Positions 22,836-34,341 of a DNA stretch of 64,000 nucleotides are shown piece after piece. Position numbers and translations under genes: made by a program. Under the pieces are notes generated by a model, which saw only the letters and a program-made list of their open reading frames with translations, was not told where the DNA came from and made no database searches. Each line of letters opens with the position of its first letter. The first letter of the stretch is position 1. Origin of the DNA: Emergomyces orientalis (Eukaryota > Ascomycota > Eurotiomycetes > Onygenales > Ajellomycetaceae); contig MOWL01000074.1 in assembly GCA_002110485.1 (NCBI GenBank), forward strand, positions 162,211 through 226,210, read 5' to 3'.

Positions 22836-24488
22836 TTATACATCCTTCACCTCCCCAAGCGCCTGTCCATACTTTACATATTGCCCTTTCTCGATCTTCC
22901 ACTTCCAACCCCCCTCACGGTGCTCTCCTACCCACCCCAAGTCGAAACTAGGCCGCGTGCCCAACGGCGCCTCGAAAACCAACACAATGGAGCTCCCTAG
23001 CTGGAACCCGCCCATCTCCTCGCCGCGCTGCAACGCATGGCCCGCCAGCGTCTTGCTCGCGTGTCGATACGTGGCTTCCGAAAAGCCCGAGTAGGTCTCG
23101 CCGCGCTTCGCAGCAGCTGCAGCAGCGCGGTCAGCGGCGGTATCGGTCGTCAGACTATTCGTGCGCAGCTCGGAGTCGAAGTTGATCTTGATGGATCCGA
23201 CGTTCGTGGCGCCAACGGGCGTCATGCTGAAGAATCCCCAACGCCATCGGCCGAGGAGGACTATTCGTTCATTCAGCGTAAATAGGCCTGGTAGGGTACG
23301 TTGAAGGTATGGGGAAACGGAGAATAGTTCCCCGGCGAAATGGCGTCTGCTTTCGACGATCCAGGATACTGGGGAGTGGAAGCGGTGGTAGTCGCCTGGC
23401 GCCAAGTAGATGACTACGTAGAATAGTGATCTGTTTGATGTGGGCGTGGGCATATACCAGGCTGTTTCGCCTTTGGCGAGATCGGCTTTAACTTTGGCTT
23501 CGGAGCTGGTGGTGGAGTGCATAGACGCGTCTAGTGGTTTCTCTTTGGGGGAAGGGGCTTTTCCGGTGCCTGACAGTAATGTTGGGAGGGTGTAGGTAAT
23601 GCCATTCACTTTAGCAAAATTCTCGTCGGCCGCCATATTATCGGGATCTTTATTACTGGTGTGCTCGTGGTGTTCGCTGTGGTGTATCGGGGCTTTCGTA
23701 GGATGTACCGCCTCGTGGCCAGGGCTCAACTTTTCATGTCCCAGTAAAGCATCTAGACTGTATGTCATCCCCTTAACCTGCTCGACTTCCCCGTTCTCAA
23801 TCATACCGAATTGTAAAATTCGTCCATCGGATGGTGAGAGAATGGCGAGGGGATTTGGATCAAGAGGGCGGACACCCGGCTTGAGCTCGCGATAGAAGAA
23901 GGCGGCAAGGTTAGGGTAAGTATGGAGGTCGGGCTGTGCAACTTCGTCTAGATTGACGCCAAAAATCCACGAGTAAAGCTTGAACCCAGGAACGCGGAGG
24001 TAATATGGAATTACCAGTTCATTGAAGCGGCCCCAAACTCGAGACATGGCCTTCAAGGGAAGGGTGGACATGACCTGAACCTGCCATGGCCCAGAGGGGC
24101 GGATCTTTTTTCGCGGCGAGACCTCCCCATATCCATCTTCCTCACTACCCTCGCGTTCCAGTCTTTCCTTTTCCGCTTTTTTGGACCGGAAGAATTGCAC
24201 AAATCCTAGGAATCCGATTCCTAGCCCGACGGGAATTGGATACCATTCAACCTTGGTGTTCCCAAGTGCTGTCCGCAATCTCGACCGGAATGACTCTTTA
24301 TGCTTGGATCCTTCTCTTCCGCCGGGGTCATCTTGTTTCCAGCGGCCAGACGATGATGAAAACGGCCTTCGGGATAAGGGGACCCTCCCGTTGTTAACTC
24401 TGTATAGGGCAAATTCGGCCGCGACGGCCTCCCAAGTTCTCACGAACCGAGCGGGATTCTGATAGACAACTGCTCGTCTAACAAACAT
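22836..24488 (-). CDS. psd1: Phosphatidylserine decarboxylase, mitochondrial (Psd1 type)
   Basis: One uninterrupted 550-residue frame. The enzyme converts phosphatidylserine to phosphatidylethanolamine in the mitochondrial inner membrane. The N-terminus (MFVRRAVVYQNPARFVRTW) is Arg-rich like a presequence, and a hydrophobic segment, VGLGIGFLGFVQFF, follows near residue 85. Family blocks: FFYRELKPGVRP, SPSDGRILQFG, VKGMTYSLDALLG, APGDYHRFHSP and ERIVLLGRW. The self-processing site is LGSS at 497-500, in place of the commoner LGST; the Ser at 499 would become the pyruvoyl group, giving an alpha chain of about 52 residues. A His/Ser/Pro-rich insertion after the MTYSLDALLG block ends in a second similar block, GITYTLPTLLSG. 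The gene is divergent from the ubiquitin-domain gene. Confidence 0.95.
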   Translation of the reverse strand: MFVRRAVVYQNPARFVRTWEAVAAEFALYRVNNGRVPLSRRPFSSSSGRWKQDDPGGREGSKHKESFRSRLRTALGNTKVEWYPIPVGLGIGFLGFVQFFRSKKAEKERLEREGSEEDGYGEVSPRKKIRPSGPWQVQVMSTLPLKAMSRVWGRFNELVIPYYLRVPGFKLYSWIFGVNLDEVAQPDLHTYPNLAAFFYRELKPGVRPLDPNPLAILSPSDGRILQFGMIENGEVEQVKGMTYSLDALLGHEKLSPGHEAVHPTKAPIHHSEHHEHTSNKDPDNMAADENFAKVNGITYTLPTLLSGTGKAPSPKEKPLDASMHSTTSSEAKVKADLAKGETAWYMPTPTSNRSLFYVVIYLAPGDYHRFHSPVSWIVESRRHFAGELFSVSPYLQRTLPGLFTLNERIVLLGRWRWGFFSMTPVGATNVGSIKINFDSELRTNSLTTDTAADRAAAAAAKRGETYSGFSEATYRHASKTLAGHALQRGEEMGGFQLGSSIVLVFEAPLGTRPSFDLGWVGEHREGGWKWKIEKGQYVKYGQALGEVKDV

Positions 24489-25265
24489 GGTAGACGTCCT
24501 TCACTGTTTCGTAAATCAAAGGGAGGCCATAGATTATCAGCCCAACGTGGTGGTGGCACTGAACTGCATAATCATAACCATGAATCCAATTGAACCCCAA
24601 GTCGTGAACCTAGCAGCGCATAAAATAATCAATGCGCCATCGACGTCGATGTCAACTTGGAAAATGTCTAGAAATATGCAGGGATTTATGTTAGTCCGCA
24701 CCGAGCCTGGTATCGCCGCTGAGTCAGCAGTCCTCCTCTTATCGCTGGTTGAGGACACTTCGACTTCAAACTTCAACTTTCCAACCTCGCCATCACCATC
24801 GTTGCCCGACAGGATCAAACAGCGGGCTGATAAGGAGATGAATGTACTACGATCGCAGATACTGTGCTTGATTTCTCTCTGTCTTTCGTTTGCGCAATGA
24901 CCCAGCTTGTTGTGTGGGTTGGGGATTCTATATGTTAGCTGTGAATTCTGCCACCATCTCCCACCCTTCACCTCACCTCATACGTCTTCCGCGTGGGTGG
25001 AACTACCATCCAACATTCACGAAGTTGGCATTTATCCTTCATACTAATCTACTGAGGCGGTCATATCCATATCTTATACAAACAGCTTTTGGCCCTGATC
25101 CCATTTGAAATAACACTTCATTACCTTGCTTCAGTCTTTGCTTGCTTGCCTCGTGCATTCTTCCTCGGGCCCCCTTGGAGCCAGCCGCGACCGGCAGACT
25201 ATTCCAAGGTTTACATCTGGCTGACTCGCTAGGAGTCTTAAGAGTCAAGGAGCCTAGAAGTCAAG
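24489..25265. other. Divergent promoter region (psd1 / ubiquitin-domain gene)
   Basis: 777 bp shared upstream region of two divergently transcribed genes. The open frames seen here lack family features, and a 5' UTR intron on either side is possible. Confidence 0.5.
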
Positions 25266-27493
25266 ATGTCTACGGATACTCAGCCTAGGGATATGAACAT
25301 CCCAGCTGATTTGAGCAGTGCAACCGGCACTGATGCGCAGACAATCGTACTCCACGTCCTCTCTCCATCCCTTGAAGCCCCAAATCGGGTTACTCTGGAT
25401 GACCTTCCTCTTGCAATCAAAATCTCAGATCTGAAAACTCGACTGTCTGAAACATTACCCAACCGCCCTCGTCCAGATATGCAGAGACTCATATATAGAG
25501 GGAAACCTCTGTCGAACAATGAAGAGCAGCTGGGCAACATCGTCGAGCCTGCAGACGTAAGTTGGTTCCCCCCATTTTGGTCCTGAAGTTCACAAACTCA
25601 TAGCATTTTGTTGGTAATTAGGGTCGAGTGCACACAATGCATCTTGTTCTTCCCCCTAGCCGAGCGAAAATCACCGTCCCTCCTCCACCAAACCTCGTCC
25701 CACATCTGCAGAACACAGGCCTCCCGAACCCACAACAAGAGCCGTCCGGCTTACGCCTTCGGACAAACCATGGTGATCTGACAACACAGAGACCTCAAAG
25801 GCACGCACAGTTCAACTCAGCTGCTTTCGCCAACCAGGTGGCTTCTCTACGCCAACAGGTCGCAGCACAACATCAACATCTGGCAGCGCAAATGGCTTTG
25901 AACGCACAGATGACAAACCCGAATCGCCCCGCAGAAGCCGGATTTTTCACAGCAACAAATGCGGCCAGTATCCCATCCCAGAATAGCATTGAGAGTTCGC
26001 CTTTATATGTTGATGTCAATTCGCCTTTATATGGCACGAGATTGGGGATGCCAGCGCCGAACCTACAAAGCGAGAGTCTAGGTCCGTCACCCAGTAACCA
26101 AGGACGCAACCCGTTGGATTCCCCGTCGTCCTCTTCAGGGACTAGATTGTTCAATAACACTTCACCTCGCCCTCCTTCCATTCAGCGCATGGCAAGCTTT
26201 CCTCCTAGTCGCCCCACTTGGTTCGGTGAGAGCGGAACTGGGGGCGTGGGAAGTTGGGGTGAAAATCGACAACGAAGAATCGCCACCATTCTCGAACTTA
26301 TATTTGGTATAGAAACCCAATTACGACGAGGCAACCTCCCATCCATTGAAGAAATTTCACGAATACGCGTTGATCTTTACCAAATTCTGGATGAACAGTA
26401 TCGTAATCCACTTGCCCCAAGAGACGGAATGCCCGAAAACCTTCTTGCTCGGCTATCATCCATTACTGCTCGGGCAGATCAAATACGAATTTTTAGGGCC
26501 CGTTCTCTTACTTCTACACCCCAAAATTCTTTACTTAGCCCCTCACCAACTGCCCAAGATGCCACTCAGACGTCCGTATACTTACTGTCTTCCCCATCAG
26601 GCTATCATGCGGTACTTGTGCCCCCAACTGGTGCACCAGGGCATGGTACCAATCAGCCAGGAACGCCATTATTCCATACTCATATGGCACCAATACGCCA
26701 ACACGGAACGCCTGTCCCACACGAAACGTCACATGCAGTGCCTAATGCTACACCTATACCGCCTGCGGTGAATCAAGCCATCGTGCAACAGCAGGAACGA
26801 CACAGATCATTTTTTGGTCCAGCGAATCTCACTCGAATACTCGGACGACTTTGGCTTTTCGTCCGACTTTTCTTCTTTTGCTACATCTTCAGTGAAGAAG
26901 GTACATGGTTCAGGATTATTTTAATTTCACTTTCCGTCCTGACAGCTCTTCTGTCTGAAACGGATATACCACAGCGATTACAGAGGGTGGCTATAGACCC
27001 ATTGCACAGACATCTCGAAAATTTATTGCCTGTGGATATACACCAGCCTCGAGACATAAATGGAGCGCCTAGAGGTGTGAACACAAATGGTCCGCCCGTT
27101 CATCCGATGCAACCCAATAACATCAACGTAAATCTTCGACCCATGGATCGAACGCAGCATAACGCAGCTATACCCAACAGCGAACCAGCAAGCTTTTCTC
27201 ATAGACTTAGGACCGCGGAACGAGCGCTCGCTCTGCTCCTTGCAAGCCTCGTGCCAGGCATCGGGGAACGTCGTGTAGCGGCTAGAAATGCGGCAGAAGC
27301 GGCGAGGCAAAACGAGTTGGCCGCTGCAAGAGAGGCAGAAGAAAACCAGGCTAGGGAGCAGGAGAATGATGACGCAGAAACTCGGGATAACGGCTCTGGT
27401 GAAGAATCTGAAGATGCTGCAGCCCCAGAACCAGAGACACAACCCGCCGATCCCGCAGACGACCTAGAAAATAATAATGCCGTCGAAACATGA
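25266..27493 (+). CDS. Ubiquitin-like domain membrane protein (Herp-like)
   Basis: Exons 25266-25556 and 25622-27493 (65-nt intron, GTAAGT..TTAG, phase 0) give 720 residues. Residues about 26-108 form a ubiquitin-like domain (IVLHVLSPSLEAPNRVTL, KTRLSETLPNRP, MQRLIYRGKPLSNNEEQL, VHTMHLVLPP), and the intron falls inside it. A long Ser/Pro/Asn/Gln-rich region follows. A hydrophobic pair near residues 499-545 (LWLFVRLFFFCYIF and IILISLSVLTALL) can span the membrane. The C-terminus is Ala/Glu-rich. This layout, ubiquitin-like domain first then a membrane hairpin, is that of HERPUD proteins, which support ER-associated degradation; that role is inferred. A Dsc-complex subunit with a similar domain is an alternative. 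Confidence 0.85.
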
Positions 27494-28020
27494 AATTTAT
27501 GAACCACTGCGCTAGAATATTATCGACTCACCAGGTTGCCTGTTGCTCTGCTCCCCGCTCTCATATTTTATTTTTTTATTTCTATACCCAGCTCATGTTC
27601 ACCCAACATTTTCATCCATTTTATTTCCTAGGCGATATTTTGGTTTCGATAAACTGGCCTACATAGTATTTTTTTGTCAGATATGAATTCTTTTATATGT
27701 CCTCGGAGTCTTGTCTTATTTAAGCCCCAACGAATTCTCCTTCTTTTTTGTACCCCTTCTGATTCTTTGTTGACTCTGTTCGTATGAATGTATGAGTAGA
27801 TCGGAAAAAATAGTGTGTTATTTTCCATCTCGAGTTTTTGGAATATAAGTAAAAAATTTGCATTTAGCGCTTTCTAAGGCCATCACACTTCTTTTCCCAA
27901 AGACGATGGGAACCTGTTGTCTGTATATCCATCCATGCTTAATGGCAATACCATGTATATGCTAAACACTGACAGAGCCCTAGATGCCTTCATAACATTT
28001 CACTTTCAGACTTCCCGATA
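27494..28020. other. Convergent intergenic region
   Basis: 3' UTR sequence of the ubiquitin-domain gene and the terpene synthase. No gene was seen. Confidence 0.6.
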
Positions 28021-29954
28021 CTAACCCAACAACTTAACACTCCTGCTCCTCCTAACCTCTCCCTTGTCCTTCCCAAAATATCTGTCCGTCCAAAAGCTTA
28101 AGTTCCACCCAACGCAAAATAAGTTAAATAACAGTCCAACATCGGAACTATGGACGACGAAGTCAAAAAAATTTATAAAAAAACTCACCTCCAATGCAGA
28201 TTACTAGCGACCACATATCGACACCCACCTACATACCGTTGCACCTGCTCATCCAATTCCTCATTTAGGATTGGAAGCTTCGAGTGCGCGATGTACCACT
28301 GTCTATACCGTTCGCGTAGCAGCGAGTCGATGGAGTCGTACGCTTGCTGTTGCGAGAAGCCGTGCTGCTGGCGGTATATAGTGACAATGTTCGGGTTGGT
28401 GGGGTTAGTGGTCTGTACATGAATAATCGATGAAGGGATAGTCAGTCACAGTGGTAGCTAGATTGAGAAATAAGGAAGGTGGGAGGTGGGTTCATGTGGT
28501 TTTTACGGACGTATTCCTTTTGGTAGGAGAGGAGGTCGTTGTGTCTGTAGGTGTGGAGAGAGGTAAGTTTCGTATTTTAAGGAGGGAAAATGGAAACTGG
28601 GAATATGGATTAATAGTACAATACTAGAATCTCCACAGCGATAGCTTCGATCTCTTTTATAGATTGGTGCTCCATGACGTCATTTGGGAGATCGAGGAAT
28701 TGATGGTACCTGTTTGCGAGAAATTTATACAATTAATAGATGTGGGGAGCGGGAAAGGGCTAAATGGGAGGCGGGAGGCGGGAGGCGGGAGAGGAGCTGT
28801 TTGAATATCAAAGGGATAGTCCATACTCTACCAAGGGGAAAAAGGGCATGGCACCTAGGCTTTCGCTACGGATTGTTATGTACTCGCTAATACTGATATT
28901 ATCGAATAGCTGTTGTGCGCTTACTTGCCGAAAAATAGCATCACAATAGTTCCTCATATACATCCGGAACCTTTCTTGGACGCCTACTCTGACGGGAAAA
29001 CCAAGGAATTAGCCGTTTGTAGCCGTTTGGGCGGACGAAAATGTCTCTGAGAAGCGCCTGAGAACATTTACTATCGATAAAAAGAACTTTCTTTGTACCT
29101 TTTGTGGAGGACTAGAAATGTATGTACATACATATTAGCCGGAGGTACAAAATGTTCGACAAACCGCGATTGGCTCACCTCAACTATTCTACTCCATATG
29201 CTGTGGAATACAAGTTTGGGCTTATCATTTCCCGGGATAGCAGCATCCCCATCCGACGCCATCACCGCAAGCAAACTGTCCAACTCTCTCTGTGCACCCT
29301 GGGGGTCACTGGAGAGAGGACCATCATCAAACACTACAAGCAGTAAGTGCTCAGATTTAATTTAGACTGGATAGGAGGAATTGAGCCCGTACTGTCATCG
29401 AAGTCGAATATCTAAAATAAAATATAGTACCAATCCCAGGCAGTCAGCACAATCTGCAATGAAGCAAATAAAGTTAGGAAGCCCCCACTCTGGTGGCTAC
29501 ATACCCAATGTAAGTAGTCACAAATAGTTTGATATTCAGGCCTAGCTGCTGTTGGAGCGAACAAAGCTGCGAAATAAGCAAAGTCTGCTTGCACGCGTTT
29601 TATGTACTCCCTTCCGCTACGCTGGTAGCAACTATAGGCTGGCATCAATAAATGACAGTAGACTCTTGCAAAGTTGTATGTGTGCTAAGAAAATAATATT
29701 GCTGGTGATACGGAAACATACTCTCGCATCGATGCCTCCAATAAGCCCTTTACATTTGCATAGTTATGATTTGGCACTGGCTTCTGGGCCAGGAACGAGA
29801 CAAATAAATCAGGGATTGTGGCAGTGGATTTAGGCTCAGCTGTGGGGCAGGGGCTGATATTTCTTCCGACTGTCCCAGGTAGCTGGAATAATGCCGTTGA
29901 TGCTCGAAAGAAACGGCGGGTGATCATGGCCCGGCCGGATAATAAAAAATGCAT
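28021..29954 (-). CDS. Class I terpene synthase (sesquiterpene-cyclase type), nine exons
   Basis: Minus-strand exons: 29722-29954, 29505-29631, 29393-29411, 29132-29333, 28827-28988, 28620-28709, 28511-28544, 28189-28412 and 28021-28096, giving 388 residues, normal for the family. The metal-binding Asp-rich motif FDDMFDD is split between the 19-nt third exon and exon 4. The second motif, NDLLSYQKE, fits N-D-x2-S-x3-E. Other family blocks: DFAYFAALFAP, VQERFRMYMRNYC, SEYITIRSESLG, FFPLVEY, NIVTIYRQQHGFS, CRYVVASNLHW and the C-terminal RYFGKDKG. Such enzymes cyclise prenyl diphosphates, usually farnesyl diphosphate; the product cannot be read from sequence. Weak points: the start (ATG 29954 or 29927) and the exon 4/5 join. 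A GTGAGC donor at 29178 would shorten exon 4 but breaks phase, so GTATGT at 29131 was preferred. No P450 or other tailoring gene is adjacent. Confidence 0.85.
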
Positions 29955-31190
29955 GTTGATGAGCAGCAATGGAATAATGTCGTCGAATTTGCATCTGCTA
30001 GTTTTGAAGGGTGCCCGTTTACTGCCTGTGTTGCAACGCGAGAGGGAATATTATGAAGAGATCGCCCGATTGCACACACTATATGAAAGAATACTCCGCA
30101 CATAAACTTCTATTTTGAAGGAAGTCTGTACTTGATTGTTCACGCCGGTGTGACGGTGTTTCTTTGCCAGAGAATAATAAAGGGGCAGCGCCAATCACCC
30201 GACTAACTACCAATCAGGACTGTTCATACTGGCAGGGATTCGGAGCTTAAAAAAGGTACCGGATAACTCTATCCGATCCAAACGTAGGCGGATTAAAGAG
30301 AAAAAAACTAATTTGATGTTAAAATTATAGTTTCTGCTGTTTCCTGAACTGCGATTGGTTAGATACATTAATGACAGAAAGGGTTGTCCTCCATTGGGGC
30401 CAACCAATTCGGAGGTAAAAGTTTTAGAATCAGCACTCAAACATGAAATATTGATAGTTAAAATAAATATATATTATACTAGCAAGAATATTACTGTAAA
30501 TTAATATAAAATGCTTTTAATGAATTCAGACACTCTTCTCTGATCAGAGTTAGAGAATATTCAACTATCATCTCAATGCATACTCCGTATAGACAAGTGG
30601 TGATTGAGATATTGAATATTTGATCTCCGCTAACTGCTCTGGCACGTGTAGATTTTGGCGGGGTGTAGCCAATATTTCTGGCGTGGCGCTGTCATCTGAA
30701 CCTTACTTGCCAAACATATATTGGGGCGAGGCAAGAGAGCTGGCTGGATTAAGGAGTATGCCTGATGGAGATATGTGGTGGTGCTCTGCCAGAAGTGACT
30801 AGACCCTCTCCAGCTAAAGGGTTCGCCAAATGCTCACTCTAGCGACAGTACCGCCCAGTCTCGAACCCCCCAACAATGAACTATCCGAAAAGACGAAGAA
30901 TGCTAGGCTCGATCGCCTCTAGGTTCCTTTGTGAGGTTGAGGTTTACGCGTTTTGATCATAAAATCAACCAGGGCCGAAAGCCCCTTCAATTTTGTTCCC
31001 CTTAATATACTATATATACCTTCATTCGTCCACCCAGTCGACCAGGAAGAACATAATAAACCAAAGACAAAATACGCTCGCTTGGACAAACTTTCACAGT
31101 CGCTCATTCTTCGATTTGTTTTCCATACCCCAGCGCCCGGATCTGCACATTTATTATCTCGATAACACAAAACCTCAATCTCCTGCGAAA
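29955..31190. other. Intergenic region (divergent promoters)
   Basis: Promoter DNA between the terpene synthase and the secreted-protein gene, partly AT-rich (30,440-30,540). No tRNA or other gene could be supported. Confidence 0.5.
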
Positions 31191-32123
31191 ATGCGCATCT
31201 CTTTCGCAGTGGTATCCCTCGGTCTTCTTAGCCTGGGCCGTGCTCAAAAGAGCATGGTGACAAAACTGCCGTTTCCTGGGCCAGTTGACCAACAACCCGT
31301 AGTGGCCTCTGTGGTCAAAGCGGTAAGAGTGATTTCTACTTATATGTGTGGATCAGAGGGTGAACGGCACATTGATGATGGCAATAAGTGAAGGAATAAA
31401 AATAAAATAAATGCATATTTTTTTCGCAAGGAGGCAAGAGAAATGCAAAAGCAAAGCTAATAATATCTATGTGCTCTCTCTTTAGGATGCGACCGAGACG
31501 GTATATGCGCTGCAATGTGCCGAAGGGACTGACGACACCGAGTGCGGCATACCTAGCGTGAGCTTCACCCGGTCACCACCAGACATGGTAGCAATGGGTT
31601 TCCAGGGGTATGGTGAAGATGGGTACGTTGTTCATAATTCTGCTTTCTCTCCTATCCCCTCCCAACGAGAAACAAGCCAAAGAAATATATAAAAAAAATA
31701 TACAAAAAGCAGAGCGGAAACATACTCACAATTCCGCGCAGCCCCGCAAGTTACCGCCTCGAATGCAAACTCCAAAGCGCATCAGCCTTGTGTACGAGTA
31801 TCTTAAAGATTTCTGAAACAGGCAAAGACTGGGTCACTGCGTCTTCGGAAATTGTTCACGTCCCCACCTCCGGCTTCATCACTCCCTGGACAGTTACAAT
31901 TACAGGAGGCCTGGAGAAACTGGAGGGCGCTACCGCGACTCCGGCACCCTCCAGCGGTGCGGGAGCAGGAGCTACCCAGACCGGGGTTGCTCCACCCACT
32001 GGGGCCAGTGCGCCCACTACTAACACTAGCAGCGGTGTGGCCGCAATGCCTTTGATCACTGCTGCCGCCAACTGGGGCGCCATTGGCGGTGCGGCCGTGG
32101 CGGTTGCAGCGCTTGTTATGTGA
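31191..32123 (+). CDS. Small secreted protein with GPI-anchor-like C-terminus
   Basis: Exons 31191-31322, 31486-31622 and 31742-32123 give 216 residues; both introns are GT..AG and in phase. Residues 1-19 (MRISFAVVSLGLLSLGRAQ) form a clear signal peptide. The mature part has four cysteines near residues 54-101 (ALQCAEG, TECGIP, LECKLQ, ALCTSI), enough for two disulfides, then a Thr/Ser/Ala/Gly-rich stalk. The C-terminus is hydrophobic and Ala-rich, ending AVAVAALVM, and fits a GPI-attachment signal with a small-residue site upstream. This is the layout of fungal cell-wall proteins. No enzymatic domain is recognised. Confidence 0.75.
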
Positions 32124-33786
32124 ACAGAATTTTGCATAATGCGAAACGGAACAGGTATATATAGACCCAGTGTGTGACTCGATTTATTTATGTTTTGTAG
32201 GGGAGCCCGCTCCCACCCTCTCTCGATGCAGGACGTGTGCAATGCAACGAGGTAGGTGACCTAGAAACATGTCCTTTTTGTAATATAATAGAACAATTTA
32301 AAATTTAAGCATTTGCTACTCAAAGCCTTTGAGACAGGATTATCATCTGTAGCGAAGCATTCACTGTATCAGCCACACTGCCAATCTTTAATTGGAAAGC
32401 TGGGGATGTATTTAGCGTTACCTACAGAGAGTTATTGTAGTTCCAAATGAAGTAGTCAACCCTTACTTTACAACAGCCGGTAGTAGAAACAGTTGCAGCT
32501 TCACAGTAAGACATTCAATGATTAGCAAAACTTCACTGTATCCAATAATGTTTTTCCAGTTCTTTTGTTTCATTCAACCTCTCCAGTGACAATGCAGTGT
32601 ATGAGTACTGGATCTGTAAAATTCCCATTTATGAATGTACGAAGCACAGGTACATACATATTGGAAGACGAATAAATATGTTTGTCGCGGACCCACCAAT
32701 AGCGTATTAATGTTTCCAGTAACAGTGCTGCAGACTTGCATAACAAAAACCATGACATGTTAATATACAATCTAAGGGAGTTGTTCCTACACGTTCCCTA
32801 ATATATCACTTCTTGAAGGTTCACAAGGATTTTGCCTTGAAGCAGCAACGCTTTGCTCCCTAGTTAAGAATTAATTAAAAGGGCCAAAGGACCTGGAATC
32901 GTATTGGCGTAAATACTCCACAATAACGGACAACTAGGGCCAATGGATGATGAATTGGAAGCCACGGAGAGCGATGGGGATAAAGATGAAGACGAGCCAG
33001 GAAGTGCTGGGCAACTTCAAAATGTTTCATGGTCGAAGTCCTATGAGGCCGCGTCCCCCATTAATAAGAAGGCGCCATTGAAGCACCTCGATAGAGCGGG
33101 TAAAGAGCGGCACGCGGAGGGCGGTGAAACTTGTTCCAGTCCCGGGTCTGGTAGTTTGAGTAACTTAGGCAAGAGTCCGTTTACCGCGTAGTTTGAGTTA
33201 GGGCTGCACGGAAACTGAATCAAAACCAACCTTAAGCTGCGCGTAAATGCTCCGAAGGGCTGAGATGTGTAGCAAGGCCGGAAGCAGATCTCTTCGCTCT
33301 GGTTCCCTGTCATTCCTTGTCCATATTGACAGGGCCTTGCTAGAAATTGACTTTTGGATGGAAGGCCCCCCAGAGAGATAATGAAATGGTTTCGTCAGGA
33401 GAAGAAAGCGAAAAAGAAAGAGAAAGATCCAGTAGTCTTTCTCCGTTTGAACAAAGCAAATTTTTTCCAGTTCAACAGATATTCAGGTCTTCCATCACCC
33501 AGCCCAGTTCTACTTTAATAGTAGACTGAATTGAAATTGACGGTCAAATCAACGGTATGAAGTTGCAGGTGGCACTGCAGTACAAGTACAACGGCATGTT
33601 GCATTTTTGAATAGATGGAGGTGTAAGATTGCTCCTTGAAGTTTGAGAAAGAGATGGTGACAGCATGCTTGCCTTGAGTGTGTGACTGTGTGATATATAG
33701 AGGAATTTGTATTCATTGCTCAATGACAGTGAGCTTTCTGAAAATCATTATGTTCTTGATTCAGAAGCAGTTCTCATGTTTGTTTA
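32124..33786. other. Host DNA bordering the transposon cluster
   Basis: No supported gene. An 82-codon acidic open frame at 32943-33191 has no recognised domain. The last host bases before the Copia LTR are at 33786, marking the left border of the repeat-rich region. Confidence 0.5.
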
Positions 33787-34206
33787 TGTGAAACATGAGA
33801 TTATCGCCACACATTCATTGGCTAAGACATACACACATGTTCAATTGCCACACTAATTGCCACACGGCGAACTCCGATGGAATCTCCACCAAATATGCCC
33901 TCATCTTCGCTGATCTTTAATATATTTGCCATTACATTGATTTTTCTACAAAGTCAGAGGTATTCAGCTGAGAATATCATGATACAATCAATATAGCATG
34001 TAAATCACTCATATTATTGATGAATAGTTGTTGGGCAGCCTAAGATGGATTCACGGGTATAAATAGCCATGGAAAACCCATAGATATTTAGCAAGAGCAG
34101 AGCTCAGAGCACACAGACCACAATACCATATATCTCAATATATTAATTCCTCTCTATATATGTGCATATTATGCTAGCTCCACTCTCTGTCTTATCCTCT
34201 GTTTCA
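33787..34206 (+). repeat. 5' LTR of Copia copy 1
   Basis: Begins TGTGAAACATGAG and ends CTGTTTCA, the expected TG..CA ends. It contains TATAAATAG near 34059 and matches the LTRs at 39081-39500 and, inverted, 43365-43784. Confidence 0.95.
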
Positions 34207-34208
34207 TA

Positions 34209-34228
34209 GTTATGAGCCCGGGTGCAAC
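34209..34228 (+). promoter_or_regulatory. Primer-binding site, half-tRNA(iMet) type
   Basis: Two bases after the LTR, GTTATGAGCCC is complementary to the anticodon stem-loop of initiator tRNA-Met (GGGCUCAUAAC, with the CAU anticodon). Drosophila copia and yeast Ty5 also prime from an internal tRNA(iMet) region rather than the 3' CCA end. Confidence 0.65.
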
Positions 34229-34341
34229 TACTGCTCTAAAACATTGATTACTGCATATAATATCACTGCATTCTATACGAACCCTCCCCATTCGCATACA
34301 CTCTATATTAGACCATTCAACACGCTGAAAAAATCGAAAAG

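Noticed and set aside
28893..28924. 32-nt intron in terpene synthase exon 5 (GTAAGC..TCAG)
   Set aside because: Too short for a fungal intron, and reading through gives the expected family spacing.
29421..29454. Extra terpene synthase exon reading IVLTAWDW
   Set aside because: It would need a 19-nt intron and displaces the IFDFDD block; better treated as intron.
30845..30935. Possible minus-strand tRNA (GGTTCGAGAC-like B box)
   Set aside because: No matching A box, no acceptor or anticodon stem could be drawn.
32943..33191. 82-codon acidic ORF
   Set aside because: No domain, no intron signals, no neighbour support.
33782..33786. 5-bp target duplication of Copia copy 1 (GTTTA)
   Set aside because: The right flanks TAGGT (39501) and CGTAG (43785) do not match.
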